DNA of 64,000 nucleotides from Gonapodya prolifera JEL478 (Eukaryota > Monoblepharomycota > Monoblepharidomycetes > Monoblepharidales > Gonapodyaceae): assembly GCA_001574975.1 (NCBI GenBank), contig KQ965740.1, positions 340,103-404,102 on the forward strand, written 5' to 3'. Under the pieces are notes generated by a model, which had not been told where the DNA came from, searched no databases, and saw only the letters and a list, made by a program, of their open reading frames with translations. Made by a program: the position numbers and the translations under genes. Each line of letters opens with the position of its first letter. Position 1 is the first letter of the stretch. This document shows, in pieces, positions 1 through 11,074 of this stretch.

Positions 1-57
1 GCACCTGGGAACAGCAGGGTTTTTATGTCGTCAATTGTTACCTGGTCATCTCAAGAA

Positions 58-1056
58 TCACGAACCGCTTCCTCCTTCGTCTGAGGAGCCCCCAGACGCA
101 GCATTGTCCAGTTTCGTAGTGTCTGATTTTGTTAGACTTCCGGATAGTGTGTTCAATGTCATGTTTTCGGCAATAAGGCCGATTGTGGTGCTCAGAATTG
201 GAGAGTAGGCTTGACCTTGAACCAGACTAGGCGCGGGTCGCCAGAGCGTTGGTGTCCCCGTCGTTGTAGCAGTCGAGGTCGACTCTGACTGGCTGGATGA
301 AAGGAGTGTGGAAGAGGTTGGTGGTACCGGATTCCACAAATGCGAGAAGAGATGAGATGAGAAAACTGGCAGGTGCTCTGGTGCAGGTGAAGATGTGGCG
401 AGGGGAGCGGTTTCAGTAGATTCCAGTGTGGAAGCAGACGCGACTGTCGTAAGTTCCACCGCAGTAGTTGTGGATGCCTCGGTGATCGTTGTCGGTGGCT
501 CGAAACCCAATGGCGTGGGGACTATCGGAGTCCAAGAAGATTCCAGTTCAGCGGTCGAGGTGCTGTCGATTACGCTGGAGGAGTTAGAAATATAGATGAA
601 ATATTCGTGAGGTTTGGATTGGTTGTCGCCGGCGGCCCTCTTCTACATTCAACCAACTCGTCCCTTGCCGCCCGATCACATGATGATCCAAAGAGTAACG
701 TCCAACAAAGCACAAAACGTCGTGTCGTCGAGGAGCATAGTGCTCCCGGGAAAGCGTGATTCATTTCGTGTGTTAGCGCACCTTGTGCACTCTTCTTGGC
801 ACATGCCATCCTCCTCATCCTCCGCGGTGCAAGTTAGACCTGAAGTAGGATCCAGAGTATAGGTTTGCAGTGATGCTACACATTCTGCTTCACGCCTTCG
901 TAGCGGCGCTGTTGTGAAGTGGGTTGTGCTCATCAGCTGAATCGACCGATTTGGAAATATCACGACAGACACACCCGACGCAACCGAAAGGCAATACTGG
1001 AGATGAGCGGAAAACAAAACGCAAAAGAGAGTCAAAGAGGCGTGGGCTTTTTCCAT
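58..1056 (-). CDS. Putative secreted Ser/Thr-rich protein with a Cys-containing N-terminal part
   Basis: I do not recognise a family. The proposed start (MEKAHASL, ATG at 1056) is followed by a hydrophobic stretch that could be a signal peptide. A segment with five cysteines follows, spaced roughly C-x18-C-x8-C-x3-C-x2-C, at about 780-890. A downstream exon ending at 58 encodes about 170 residues very rich in Ser, Thr, Ala and Pro, as in O-glycosylated wall or surface proteins of fungi. The join between the two halves is not resolved; a donor near 680 and an acceptor near 650 are the likeliest. The tail is Gly/Ser-rich with no obvious C-terminal membrane anchor. The two halves might belong to different transcripts, so the whole model is tentative. 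Confidence 0.33.
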
Positions 1057-1528
1057 CAAGCAGGAACGTGCATGCAATCGACATTGAAGCAGTGTGAGGG
1101 GTTGTGGGACACAGATTGAATACGTGAACAAGCGTCCACACACGGCGGCGCAGAAGAGCACGCACTGCACTGTCCACGCCTCGCCTCCATTGCGCCGGTC
1201 CAGTCACGAATGAATGTGTGACTGCTCGAATGCTTGTCCCTGAAACCTCGTAGTGCCTCATTTTGGTGGGATCGTGTTGTTGGGACCGACCTCAAAGTGG
1301 GGAAGAGAATATTCGAAAAACGCAGGACTTACGCGAGTTTTCAGTCACTTTACATCCGTCGCAGTGATTACCCCTGTGAACCAAAGTGCGATATGAGTTT
1401 CGCACGTTTCTCGACAAATTTACATGCTCAGGCGTCTATATAATACCTAAATCGCCTTGGGGCTTTAGTTCTGGGTTTGACATGTGGCAGTCTAGTGGTG
1501 CAACTTCAACCAACAAAATCAAATGTGA
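1057..1528. other. Intergenic region, probable divergent promoter
   Basis: This gap lies between the start of the putative secreted protein (-) and the diacylglycerol kinase start (+). It holds no convincing exon. A TATA-like element sits at 1436-1443, and nothing else stands out. Confidence 0.4.
1436..1443 (+). promoter_or_regulatory. TATA-like element upstream of diacylglycerol kinase
   Basis: The sequence ctatataa lies 86 bp before the proposed ATG at 1529, a spacing that suits a fungal core promoter. No transcription start is known, so this is only a candidate. Confidence 0.3.
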
Positions 1529-4013
1529 ATGAGCGCCAACCATTCCCCCCCATCCCTCTCTCCGGGCTACTTTGTCCCCGTCGATCCACCGGAGCCTAGC
1601 GTCCATCGAACCGGTGCCGTCGTGCTTGGAATACTATCGCTTATCATTGGCACAGTGATTCTCGCGGGACTTTTGAAACTTGCTCCAAATCGTGAGTTCT
1701 TCCAACCCGTGTCATCATTCCATGCCCTTATCTTACTTTATCTCTTTTCTGTTCCTCACCTCTCATTTCTCCTCGGCGGCGGAACCTTTCAGGAGCTGTT
1801 CTTGCCACGCGTTTGCGCCGACGAAGACCACATTGGAACCATGTATGGTCATCAAACCTCTCAGTATTTGGGCCCGCTCAATTCTGCGACCACTGCGGGA
1901 ATTCTGTTCTGTCGAATGGTTACGCCTGTCTCGTCTGCGGGCGTTGTTCCCACTCCTCCCACCTAGACCATGTAGACGCTATCCAGTGCAAGCATTTTTC
2001 TGAGCCAAACACTTCGCCGGTTACCCCCGTCCAGCAGTTACCGCCAACAGAGCATCGTTGGGCACATGGCAATATCCCCCCCAACACCCGCTGTGATGTC
2101 TGCTGGCAACCTTGCGAGGACAGCTCGCGCCCGCAGCTTGGCTCCCGCTGTCTGTGGTGTGCTGCTGCTGTCCACTCGGAATGCCGACCCGTTGTCGAGC
2201 GTTCTCCCTGCTCTCTTGGCGAGGTTCCTCAGGCGGTGCTTGATCCGCGATGGGTTTTACCAGCGAACTCTGAATTCGCAAAACAGAATGGCGGAAGTGG
2301 AGGCGGAGCTCATGAGACCACAGGAAAATCGGCCCCGCAAGCGTCCACTGCTGGGTCGAAGCCGGGAACAAAACCCCCCCGTCCGGCAGCATCACCCACC
2401 GTATCTGCCCCTTTTCTTGTCATGGACTTCCCATCGACTACAACGCCCGTCCTGGTACTAATAAATCCAAGGTCGGGCGCCCAACAAGGGCCTCTCCTAC
2501 TTCGTGCGTTCTATGGTCTCTTAAACCCTTGCCAGATCTGCGACCTTTCAAGAGAACAACCAAACCAATTCTTCGCATGTTTTGCTTCGGTTCTTTCTCG
2601 GTGCCGTGTGTTAGTTTGTGGTGGAGACGGGACGGTTGGGTGGGTGTTGGAATCCCTGTCTCTGGCGTGTGGGGGAGACTCCGCGGCCATGCCTCCTGTT
2701 GGTATATTACCGACAGGCACTGGTAATGGTGAGCATGTCGCGTGGGGCTCTCTTCCGCCGCGAACTATTTTGACAGTCCAAGTGGGCTACTTTTCTTCTC
2801 CATATCAGACCTTGCCCTCGTTCTCAACTGGAACGCCCCGACCATGCCTGGAGCCCTGTGCCCTTATCTTCACTCTGTCCTCCAAGGCACGCCCTCTCCG
2901 CTGGACCGTTGGCGGGTCACTGTGACACCCCGAAAATCCACCCCTCGGACCATCCTCGGTTCCCGCCACACCACCTCAAAGGTGGTTTACGCCACTAATT
3001 ATGTCAGTATCGGACTTGACGCGCACATTGCGCTCGAATTCCATACGGCGAGGGAGCAACGACCCGGATGGTTTCGATCTCGTTGGATCAATAAGCTCAT
3101 TTACGTCTTCATGGGCACTCGAATTGCTGGTCGGACTTTCATTGCCCGGATGACTGGCTCACTGGGCTCATCAACCCAAATGGCGTCGCCCCCAACGACC
3201 GGTGAACGGTCGGAGGATTCGCGGCTTCATCGACCCACCCCAGTGAGAGCAGCTGCCATCCCTTCGCGTTCTGGCGAGGAACTGGCTTCATCACAGCTCC
3301 GTTCTCATAAACGACCTCAATCCCCACCAACCCTGCGTCGTCGCCTTGGTGCAGCAACGTCGAACTCCCCTTCATCCTCCAATCCCTTGCCTGCCATCTC
3401 AATTCCATCAAACGGCAGCGCCCTGCCACCGGAATCGGCGCTTCCACCTCGCTCACCGAGCCCTGCTCCCGTCCATGACCTCTCCCACATTGCTACCTTA
3501 CATCTTGGTGGTCGACCTGTCCCACTAGACGGGTTGGCTGGTCTGATACTCCAGAATATTCCTTCTTACGCGGGCGGCAGACGGCTCTATCGGCCTCGCG
3601 GAGACCAACCTGCCGCCGACCCGTCAGATGCCTTGCTCGACGTTGTTGGAGTCTGGGGGGCAGCACACATGGCCGCGAGCTTGGCTCACCTCACTGGACT
3701 CGAAGTAATTGGGAGGGCTCCAGATGTAGAGCTGGTGCTCAAACCCGAACCAGGAAATGGCGTGGCACTGCAAGTCGATGGTGAGCCCTGGCTACAGGAA
3801 GATGAATGCGTAGTCAAGATCGAGCACGTGGGAAGGGTTGTCATGCTGAGGAGAGCTGACGACGAGGTGGCAGATGAGGACGACGAAAACGACGAGTTAG
3901 TTCAGGTGGATGATCGAGGGCGACCTTTCAGTGTGCTCAAACACCCACCAAGACGCTCGACGTCGTTATTGGTGGGAGGTAACCAATCGACACTGGAGAG
4001 GCTTTTTTGGTGA
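1529..4013 (+). CDS. Diacylglycerol kinase, membrane-anchored, two C1 domains
   Basis: Phosphorylates diacylglycerol to phosphatidic acid, joining lipid signalling to phospholipid synthesis. Three exons join cleanly (introns 1692-1792 and 2729-2808) to give 767 residues. A hydrophobic helix at about residues 29-51 should anchor the protein in a membrane. Two cysteine/histidine C1 zinc domains follow at about 68-118 and 146-200. The kinase catalytic domain starts at PVLVLINPRSG (about 274), with the nucleotide-binding GGDGT loop at about 329 and GTGN-D just across the second splice. The accessory domain (IGLDAHIALEFH, ILQNIPSYAGG, ALQVDGEPW) is interrupted by about 130 residues of Ser/Pro-rich sequence. 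A single N-terminal helix plus two C1 domains is the layout of animal DGK epsilon. It is convergent with AHA1, 178 bp apart. Confidence 0.93.
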
Positions 4014-4191
4014 CAAACGCGCTTCTGTTTACAATCATCATAGTATTGTCATTGCATGTAAAAAAAATAGCACATGTCACGGTTTGTTTGAGTGTTTCGG
4101 TGTGCACGGCTCTTTATTATCGCAGAGAACATGAGCGGCTCTTGTAATCTAAGATGCAAATAACTCCCCCTTCCACTCCGAATAAGCGCGA

Positions 4192-6062
4192 TTAAAACAC
4201 CTGTCAAAAGCAAGCCACCGAGTCAGTAGGGTGTCTCGTTCCGATGACACTCCATACTTACCGCACCCCACCCGAAAATACCCTTCATCGGGTTCCAGAA
4301 CTTCTTTTCCCAGCCATCTCTGGTGTTGATTGAACGTTGAAAAACCATGTTGATGAAGCCTCCCGACCCACGAAGTGTGTACTTACGCGACATCATCCTT
4401 CTCACCGATAGGGACTCCTGATTGCTCCAGCAGCAACTTGGTGCTCCCTTCCAGACGCTCCAAATTGATGCGCACGGTCGAGAAGTGTTCAGAGGGCCAG
4501 CTTGATAGTCGCCACGACAGGACAATACGTTGGTTGGGCACCTGCCATCGTCCAGTGTGAGAAAAACCGTCGAGCAAAGACATGACTGACAAAATCTCTC
4601 ACCAGTTCCTTGAACTCCCCGGTGACGTTTCCTCCCATGACCTCGTACCGTCCCCCCACTTTCTCTTCCACCTTTGCAGGCGCCCGAGTCCACACGTTCA
4701 CTCTCCCTTGGTCTACAAAGGCGCGGTAAACGTCTTCCGGCGCGCACACGAACTCGACGTTCTGGTTCACGGTGACAAGACCGCCTTTTACGGAGGAGGA
4801 CTCGGGGGCTGACGACGACGCGGATTTCTGGGCGGGGAAGGGAGAGGAGGATTTGCCGGGGTGCAGGGGCAGGACGGGGTGGCCGACCATGTCCTGCTTC
4901 TCGATGTAGACGTCCTTGCGGTTGACTTTGAGCGACAAAGTTTCACTTTTTGGTCACTGATGGCGGTCGTCGGTGTCCTCACTCACACTCAATGAGGTCT
5001 CCCGGAAACTGGAGCACCTTCTTCGAGATCTCGGGCACCAGCTTCTTCGTGACCAGGTCCTTGACGGCCTTGTTCTCGCCGTCGACTGTGACCTGCGCCT
5101 GGCTCTCGATGTCGTCGAGGTCTTGGTCGTTCATGCACTCGGGGAGGTGGAGGCGGCCCGTCACTTTGTCGCCGGACGCGGTGGTAGCTTGTGGGAGTGG
5201 CGGTGGTGTGAGTGCAGAAACGTGGACGGTAGTCGTGCCATTCCCGTCACTCCCGAGAGTCCGTGGTATATCCTCCAGATGATTTAATTCCATCGTGACC
5301 CATTCTCAATAGCTTCATTGCGACTCATTTCCCCTTATCTCCGCTCGCCAGCAATCTCAGCTCACCTTCCCACGCCAGGTTGATTGACAAATCAAAGATG
5401 GTAATCAGCTTTCCCTTCCGTTGGTTCAACTCCACGTCCCCGGAGACGCCAGTAACGGACGTGACGGCGGCGGACAATCCATCTGCGCCATCTACGGAAA
5501 CTCCCTTGAGGTTCGCTTTGAGGTAGTCAGAAGTCCACCCAGTGCAGTTCTTGGACACCCTGTGTGGTTCGACCAGGGAGACCCGGGAGCCCAACGAGAA
5601 CAAGGTGTGGTTTCGTGGAGACACGGAGGGCGAGTAGCAGTATCGGTCAGGCGATTCCAGCACGAAAAAGAACAACGGTCAAGCTCGTGAGCACTCACCA
5701 GTGCCAGCTGACGTGTTTCCATGCCCACGGAGATTCACAATGGCAGTGTTGACCCAAGTTGGCAAGAGAACGCGGTGAACGAAGAGAGAGAGAGGTGATG
5801 AGACGTCCACTATTCGGCGGTGTGGGCACATGTGGGGGGAAGCACTCACTTGTTCACGTTCTTCCAATTGGTCTGGCCGGCTGTAGATTACACGCAGAAA
5901 GGGGCACACGAATTGATGGAAAAACAACAGACGGGAATGGACAGAGGATTGCGGGGTACGACGACGACGACGACGTGTGGAAACGAAATGGGACCATTTG
6001 AATCATGGCGGAGATTCGCAATTTGGGGGGGCGAAATGTTTACCTCCGTTTGCGGTGGACAT
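4192..6062 (-). CDS. AHA1: Activator of Hsp90 ATPase (Aha1)
   Basis: Co-chaperone that stimulates the Hsp90 ATPase in the cytosol. The Aha1 N-terminal domain is visible as WHWV-SKNCTGWTSDYLK (near 5700 and 5540-5590), followed by DKVTGRLHLPE and an acidic stretch. The C-terminal AHSA1 domain appears as VYRAFVDQGRVNVWTRAP, GGRYEVMGGNVTGEFKEL and WRLSSWPSEHFSTVRINL, then GWEKKFWNPMKGIFGWGA. The gene has at least six exons. The WHW residues sit on a very short exon (about 9-10 nt, near 5698-5706). The last exon appears to be only 9 nt (4192-4200), adding V-F-stop after an intron that starts at a perfect gtaagt. The first exon is uncertain: MSTANGG at 6062 looks right, but its splice phase to the WHW exon does not fit as drawn. 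Confidence 0.88.
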
Positions 6063-6374
6063 TGCGAGTGTGGTGGCGCGCAGTAGCTGAGCAGGTGCGG
6101 TGCGGGTGGTGACGGTGTGAAGGGTCGGGATTGCAGGGAAGGATGGAAGACGATCGAAACTGCCCTTGCGCACAAACATTTGTGGCATAGTCGGCACCAA
6201 GTGGCCACAGCTGCTCAGGCCCGTTTCTCAGTTTGGCTGGACAGCTCCTGCCCCTCCGGTGGTGCCAGATAGTCTACGCAGGCGGGTTGGCCCTTGTGCC
6301 TAAGCAATGTGGCACAACCCCGTAACAGCGTCTGGCGCTTGTCCAGGCTATTTCACAGGTACTTGCCTCCAGAG
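6063..6374. other. Divergent intergenic region between AHA1 and the 2OG oxygenase
   Basis: The 312 bp between the two proposed starts hold no convincing exon. A cag/gtact-like splice pair near 6350-6373 could mean that the oxygenase has an upstream non-coding or coding exon. Confidence 0.35.
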
Positions 6375-7195
6375 ATGAACTTCTTCGCTCGGGGCAAGGC
6401 GTCTGTCAAGGATCAAATCATGGTCGACCGACCTCGTCCTGTTGTGGAGGAGGTGCCGTCCCTGTCGCCCGACGATCCCGTCCACTCACTGCTCCACCAA
6501 CAGTTGCCTCAAACCGCACCGCCTCCCGTCGTGACAAATCTCTCTCCGCCCGGTGACCCTCGCATAGCGCTCGTGGTGGACAATCTCGTGACTCCCCAGG
6601 AATGTATGGCGCTTATTCAAAACACGGAGCGTTTGGGGTACAGTGCCGCCTTGCTCAATGTCGGAGGAGGGCTGCAGCTTCTCGCCACAGACGTACGAAA
6701 GAGCTCACGGAGAGTGGTGGACTCGCAACCGCTGGCGTCTGCTTTGTTCCAGAGGGTGGCCTCATATGTTCCTGCAATCCCTGGTCGAAATATCGTGGGA
6801 CTGAACGAGCGGTTGCGGTTTCTACGGTACGACAAGGGCGACACGTTTCGGCCACACAAGGATGGTAACTACGTTGTGGGTGACGTTGTCCATGTCGAAA
6901 CAGGAATGAGAAGCGGAGATCCGTTAAACTTCGCGTTTCGTCACAGCGACCTGATGGGTCAGAGCATTCGCATCTTACGCTGCAACTGTACTTGAACGAC
7001 GACTTCACGGGCGGTGCAACAACGATGTGGTTTGATGACCGTGTCAAGAAAGCCACCCCGGGCGAACGCCAAGACGGCGTTGTCCCGGTGACGGGTCGCA
7101 TTGCTATATTTGACCATGCAATCTTGCACGAGGGTGCGATCGTGGACCAGGGCATCAAATACTCCATGAGGACTGACATTATGTATTCTGCATGA
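6375..7195 (+). CDS. 2-oxoglutarate/Fe(II) dioxygenase, prolyl 4-hydroxylase-like
   Basis: Two exons (intron 6880-6962) encode 245 residues. The double-stranded beta-helix of the P4Hc family is evident: LRFLRYDKGDTFRPHKDG supplies the first iron ligands (H-x-D). HSHLTLQLYLNDDFTGG follows across the splice, and GRIAIFDHAILHEG supplies the distal histidine. RTDIMYSA at the end is the usual arginine region for 2-oxoglutarate. No signal peptide is seen, so a cytosolic or nuclear hydroxylase is more likely than an ER collagen-type enzyme. This start was chosen because it is the first ATG in frame and is followed by a compact catalytic domain. The substrate cannot be told. An upstream exon is possible. 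Confidence 0.87.
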
Positions 7196-7288
7196 TTATT
7201 TTGTAGAGATTGGGGAGCAATTGGGGTCGGGTTGTGCCGAGTTTGTTTCCTAAATTGCTTACTTAGGTTTCCTAAATCGCTTCGGCAA

Positions 7289-9587
7289 ATGGCGGCAAAC
7301 CCCGCGAAATCAGGATCCGAATATGGAGCTGTGATTTCTCTGATGACAGCGATGAGCAACGAAGAATCGACTACGGATCTTTCTGTGCTGAAGGGCCCGG
7401 AGGGCGGGAAAGGGAAGGCGTCAGCGGGCTGGCTGAATTGGTTCCGACTCCTTTCCTCGAAGCTGTCGCCCGGCCATGCGACACCCGAGACGCTAAGCGG
7501 ATCACGCAAGACTGCAATCCTGGTCGTGCTGACCGTCTATGCGTTTGCCGGAAGTGTCGCTAATGTCGCAATAAACCCCTCGCTGTTGGACATTCAGCGG
7601 GATCTGAAGTGGGTACACCATCCGATTTTCACAGCATTTGATAACGCTAGATAACGCCGTCTCCTCCTTGCGAATCCTGCCTGTTGCGTGCATCTATGGT
7701 GATGCATGATGCTCTCCCGTCTCCACAGTACGTCTGCCCAGGCAGTCAACTCAGCTGCATCAGTAGGAAGCTTTGTCTCTGGAGTCGCACCTCTGTTCTG
7801 GGCACCGCTGGCAGATGGTGAGTTTTATCTGGCGCTTTCACAAATGTTCACACGCCAACACCGCATCTCCAGTGCGGGGACGGCGATTCGCCAAAATGGT
7901 CAGCGGGCCCATCGGAATCACAGCAACCGTGTGCGGGATATTCATACCCAACGTATGGACGTTTTATCTGGTTCGAATTTTCCAGCAAGTCGGCGCGTCG
8001 GCTGTCCTCGCCAGTGGGGCTGGAACAATCGCAGACATCTACCCTCGCGAATCTCGCGGCTCAGCCCTTGGACACTTTTACCTGGGCCTCACTGGGGGCG
8101 CAGCGACGGGGTCGGCGGTCGGAGGCGTCATTGCCCAGTACCTGGGCGGCTGGAGAGCAACATACGTCTTCTGCGCCATTTTTAGCGGCGTCATGTACCT
8201 CTGCATGGCTCTGGTCGTCCCCGAGACGCTCCCAACGCTTCCCACCGGCGTCAAACGTCAACGCGATGGCCCTCTACGTGTTCTCCAGATGAGCATGTAT
8301 TTTTATCCTACTATAAAAATCGAAATTGTGCTGATCGGAATGTATTCCCTCCAGACCTCAACAAGGTTGTCCTTGCGATTGTCCTCTTGAACGCCACCAC
8401 ATTTGGTGTGCTCTTCACCATTAACGTGACCATAGCGCGCGACTTGTAAGTTCCTTTCTCATAGCGTGTTCATGTTCTTTGGAAAGGATGTAACGGTCAT
8501 TTCGAGGATAGTCCCACCTTTTACAACTTCACAGTTTCCCAAGCGGGATACGTGCAATTGTTCATGGGAACCGGTGAGTGCACTCGTTTGTTGTGTCAAT
8601 GAATTGCATTGCATTGAAACAACCCAACAACAGGAATGCTTCTCACAACCTTTGTGTCCGGAGTAAGGGCTCTCTGGTCGCTCACTACTGTCTTCCGCTT
8701 CATTTGACATCTCCCCACTACCAGCAACTTACGGACCGGGCGGTCCGTAACTGGAAGCTCCGACGAAACGGGGTCAGTGTCCCAGAAGATCGTTTACGAA
8801 GCTCGTGGATCCCCCTGGTCTCCCTCATACTTGGGTGCCTGGTATGCTCCCTTTTTAATTTGATCAACGCCAATGTGGAACTGAACGAATGTATCTGGAT
8901 TGGCGTTGACCCTTCAAGATCCATGGTTGGTCCATAACATACCGCAGTAAGCGAACCAACTGATTGCATACGTCTGTGTTCGTTGACTCAAAGGCGCTTT
9001 GTTAGCCCACTGGGCGATTCCGTCAATTGGTGCATGGTAAGGAAACCTTCTCGCTCCGTTTTTACTGGAAGTGGAGGCACTATCCCAAAATTTGTTTCCA
9101 CAGGCTCACAGGCTTCGGGATGATGGGATTCGGAACACCGCTGAACTCTTACTTGATCGATCTGGTGTGTGCCGAGCAAACAACCAACACAAACTTACCA
9201 CTGACGCGCCCTTCCACAAAGTTCGCCACCAAAGCAGCATCCATTATCGCCGCGGCCAACTTCCTCAGATTCACGTTTGCCTCCATAGGCCCGCTCATCA
9301 TCGCACCAGCGTACGACCACATCGGCAGCGGCATGCTCTACACCCTGTGGGCCATTGTCAATCTCGTCGCATTCTGCGGAGTGGTGTGGGTCATATACCG
9401 GGGAACGGTGTACCGTTCCCGTGTCGATCCGTGGGTGTCGAGCCCGGCGATTGCGGTCCAAGTCCAGGCTGTTCTTGGGACATTGCCGCCGGATGTGGAG
9501 TCTGCGACGAAACCGCTGGGTGGAGGAGTGGCGACCGTGGTGAATGTGGACCCCCAGGAGGAGGAAGGGAAGGAGGAAAGCACGTAG
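7289..9587 (+). CDS. Major facilitator superfamily transporter (DHA1-type)
   Basis: A 12-helix drug/polycation-type antiporter spread over about eight exons. It has a charged N-terminal tail, then helix 1 (AILVVLTVYAFAGSVANVAI) and helix 2 (ASVGSFVSGVAPLFWAPLAD). The loop with GRRFAK follows, then VRIFQQVGASAVLASGAGTIADIY with PRESRGSALG. The C-terminal half ends near 9587 with a Glu-rich tail. The N-terminal order and the GRR and PRESRG signatures match fungal DHA1 proteins related to Qdr/Flr multidrug or polyamine carriers. Middle exons at 8300-9100 are short and their limits are approximate. The substrate is unknown. The next gene starts only 174 bp downstream on the same strand. Confidence 0.85.
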
Positions 9588-9761
9588 GCTCCTGAACCGT
9601 TGCGGAACCGGAATCTCACGGGAAGGCTCGCTGTTTCTCTTCTGCATTTGCATGTATTGTACATTCGCACATCATCAATTAGTGTATATTGTGTGTGGGG
9701 TGACGAAAAGTCCCCACAAGTTCGAGGGTTCCCAAAACATCCACCCCGGCTCTGAAGGTCA

Positions 9762-11009
9762 ATGCATCTACATGCACCGCAAAAATCTGTCCTGCATGTA
9801 GCATGGTATGCATCCGGTCACGGTACGTACGACTGAATCTCGAACCCGGCGCCATCGTCGATTCGATCACTGACGGACTGGATTAATCATGCATAAGGTT
9901 TTGGTCACGCTACTAGATCCGTAATTTCGGTGCGAGCCTTGCTCGATTATGGGTATCGCGTAACAGTTACATCCACCGCGCCTGCGTTTCTGTTCTCGGA
10001 TGTAGTTCGCGACTTCCCGCACTCTTTTACATTTCGAGTGATGCAGGTGGACACTGGGGTGTTACAACGGGACGCTGTCACAGTGGACCGGACTGGAACA
10101 ATCGCTCGCCTCGAGGAATTTCTCTCCCCTGGGGGCGTTGCTGAACGATTTCTCGAATCGGAGCCTAACTGGCTCCGCGACAATGCCGTTGACGTTGTTT
10201 GCGTTGACGCACCGTACACTCCGCTCTGCGCGGCAAGGGCAGCTAAAATACCATCCATTATCGTTTCCAATTTCACGTGGGACTCTATTCTGCTCCACCT
10301 AGCGGACTCCGGTAGTGTGGAGCTCGTGCGCAAGGTCACCAAAATGTACAGCAATGCAAGCTATCTCATCCGCATGGTCGGGCATATTCCCATACCTGCG
10401 TTTCCTGAACCAAAACCACCTCACTGCGTTGATATTCCATTGGTTGCTCGGCTTCCCCGAACGTCTCCAGCCGCAACCCGCGCAGAACTGGGGATACCTC
10501 TGGGGACGAAAATTCTACTCGTTGCATTCGGCGGCCACGACTTGAGAGAGACTCTTGCCGCATCTGCAGTTACTGCATTACCGGACGATTGGATTGCTTT
10601 GGTTGTTGGGCCAGCAGCGAAAGGGGGGGACACACGGGAGGGATCCAGGTTTCGATATATCGCCGACCCTTCCAGCTATGTTCCAGACCTCATTGCGTGC
10701 TCTGATGTGATGCTTGGTAAGCTAGGCTACGGATCGTGCAGTGAAGTGGTTGCGCTTCAGAAACCATTTATCTATGTGCCCCGAGGTGACTTTGTCGAGG
10801 AGGCAGGACTTCTTCGACTCATGCAGCAATACGGACATGCGGTTGAAATGCCGTGGATTGATTTTTGCAATGGCCGTTGGAGGCAATATGTTGAACTCGC
10901 GTCATGTTGGGACGGTGTGCCAAAGGAACCAGTGGTGCTGGGAGGTGAACGCGACCTCGTACAGACGCTGCAAACTATGGTAGCAGAATTTTCTTGTGAT
11001 AGAAAGTAG
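9762..11009 (+). CDS. Glycosyltransferase-like protein, L-arabinokinase N-terminal domain type
   Basis: Two exons (9762-9822 and 9898-11009) encode 390 residues. The intron (9823-9897) falls inside the diagnostic nucleotide-sugar fold motif: VAWYASGHG on exon 1 continues as FGHATRSVISVRALLDYG on exon 2. Further on come VDVVCVDAPYTPLCAAR, IPSIIVSNFTWDSIL and, in the second Rossmann lobe, LGKLGYGSCSEVV with KPFIYVPRGDFVEEAGLL. These are hallmarks of the GT-B-like N-terminal half of plant L-arabinokinase and related bacterial proteins. The GHMP kinase half is absent here, and no GHMP kinase motif is seen nearby. No membrane segments. The sugar handled is unknown; a stand-alone glycosyltransferase role is an inference. 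It is convergent with the J-protein gene, 65 bp away. Confidence 0.8.
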
Positions 11010-11074
11010 ACAATACAGAATGCAGTCTGAAATCTCATCCATTGTATTCAACCAAAGGATTGTAATCGCTCCAA

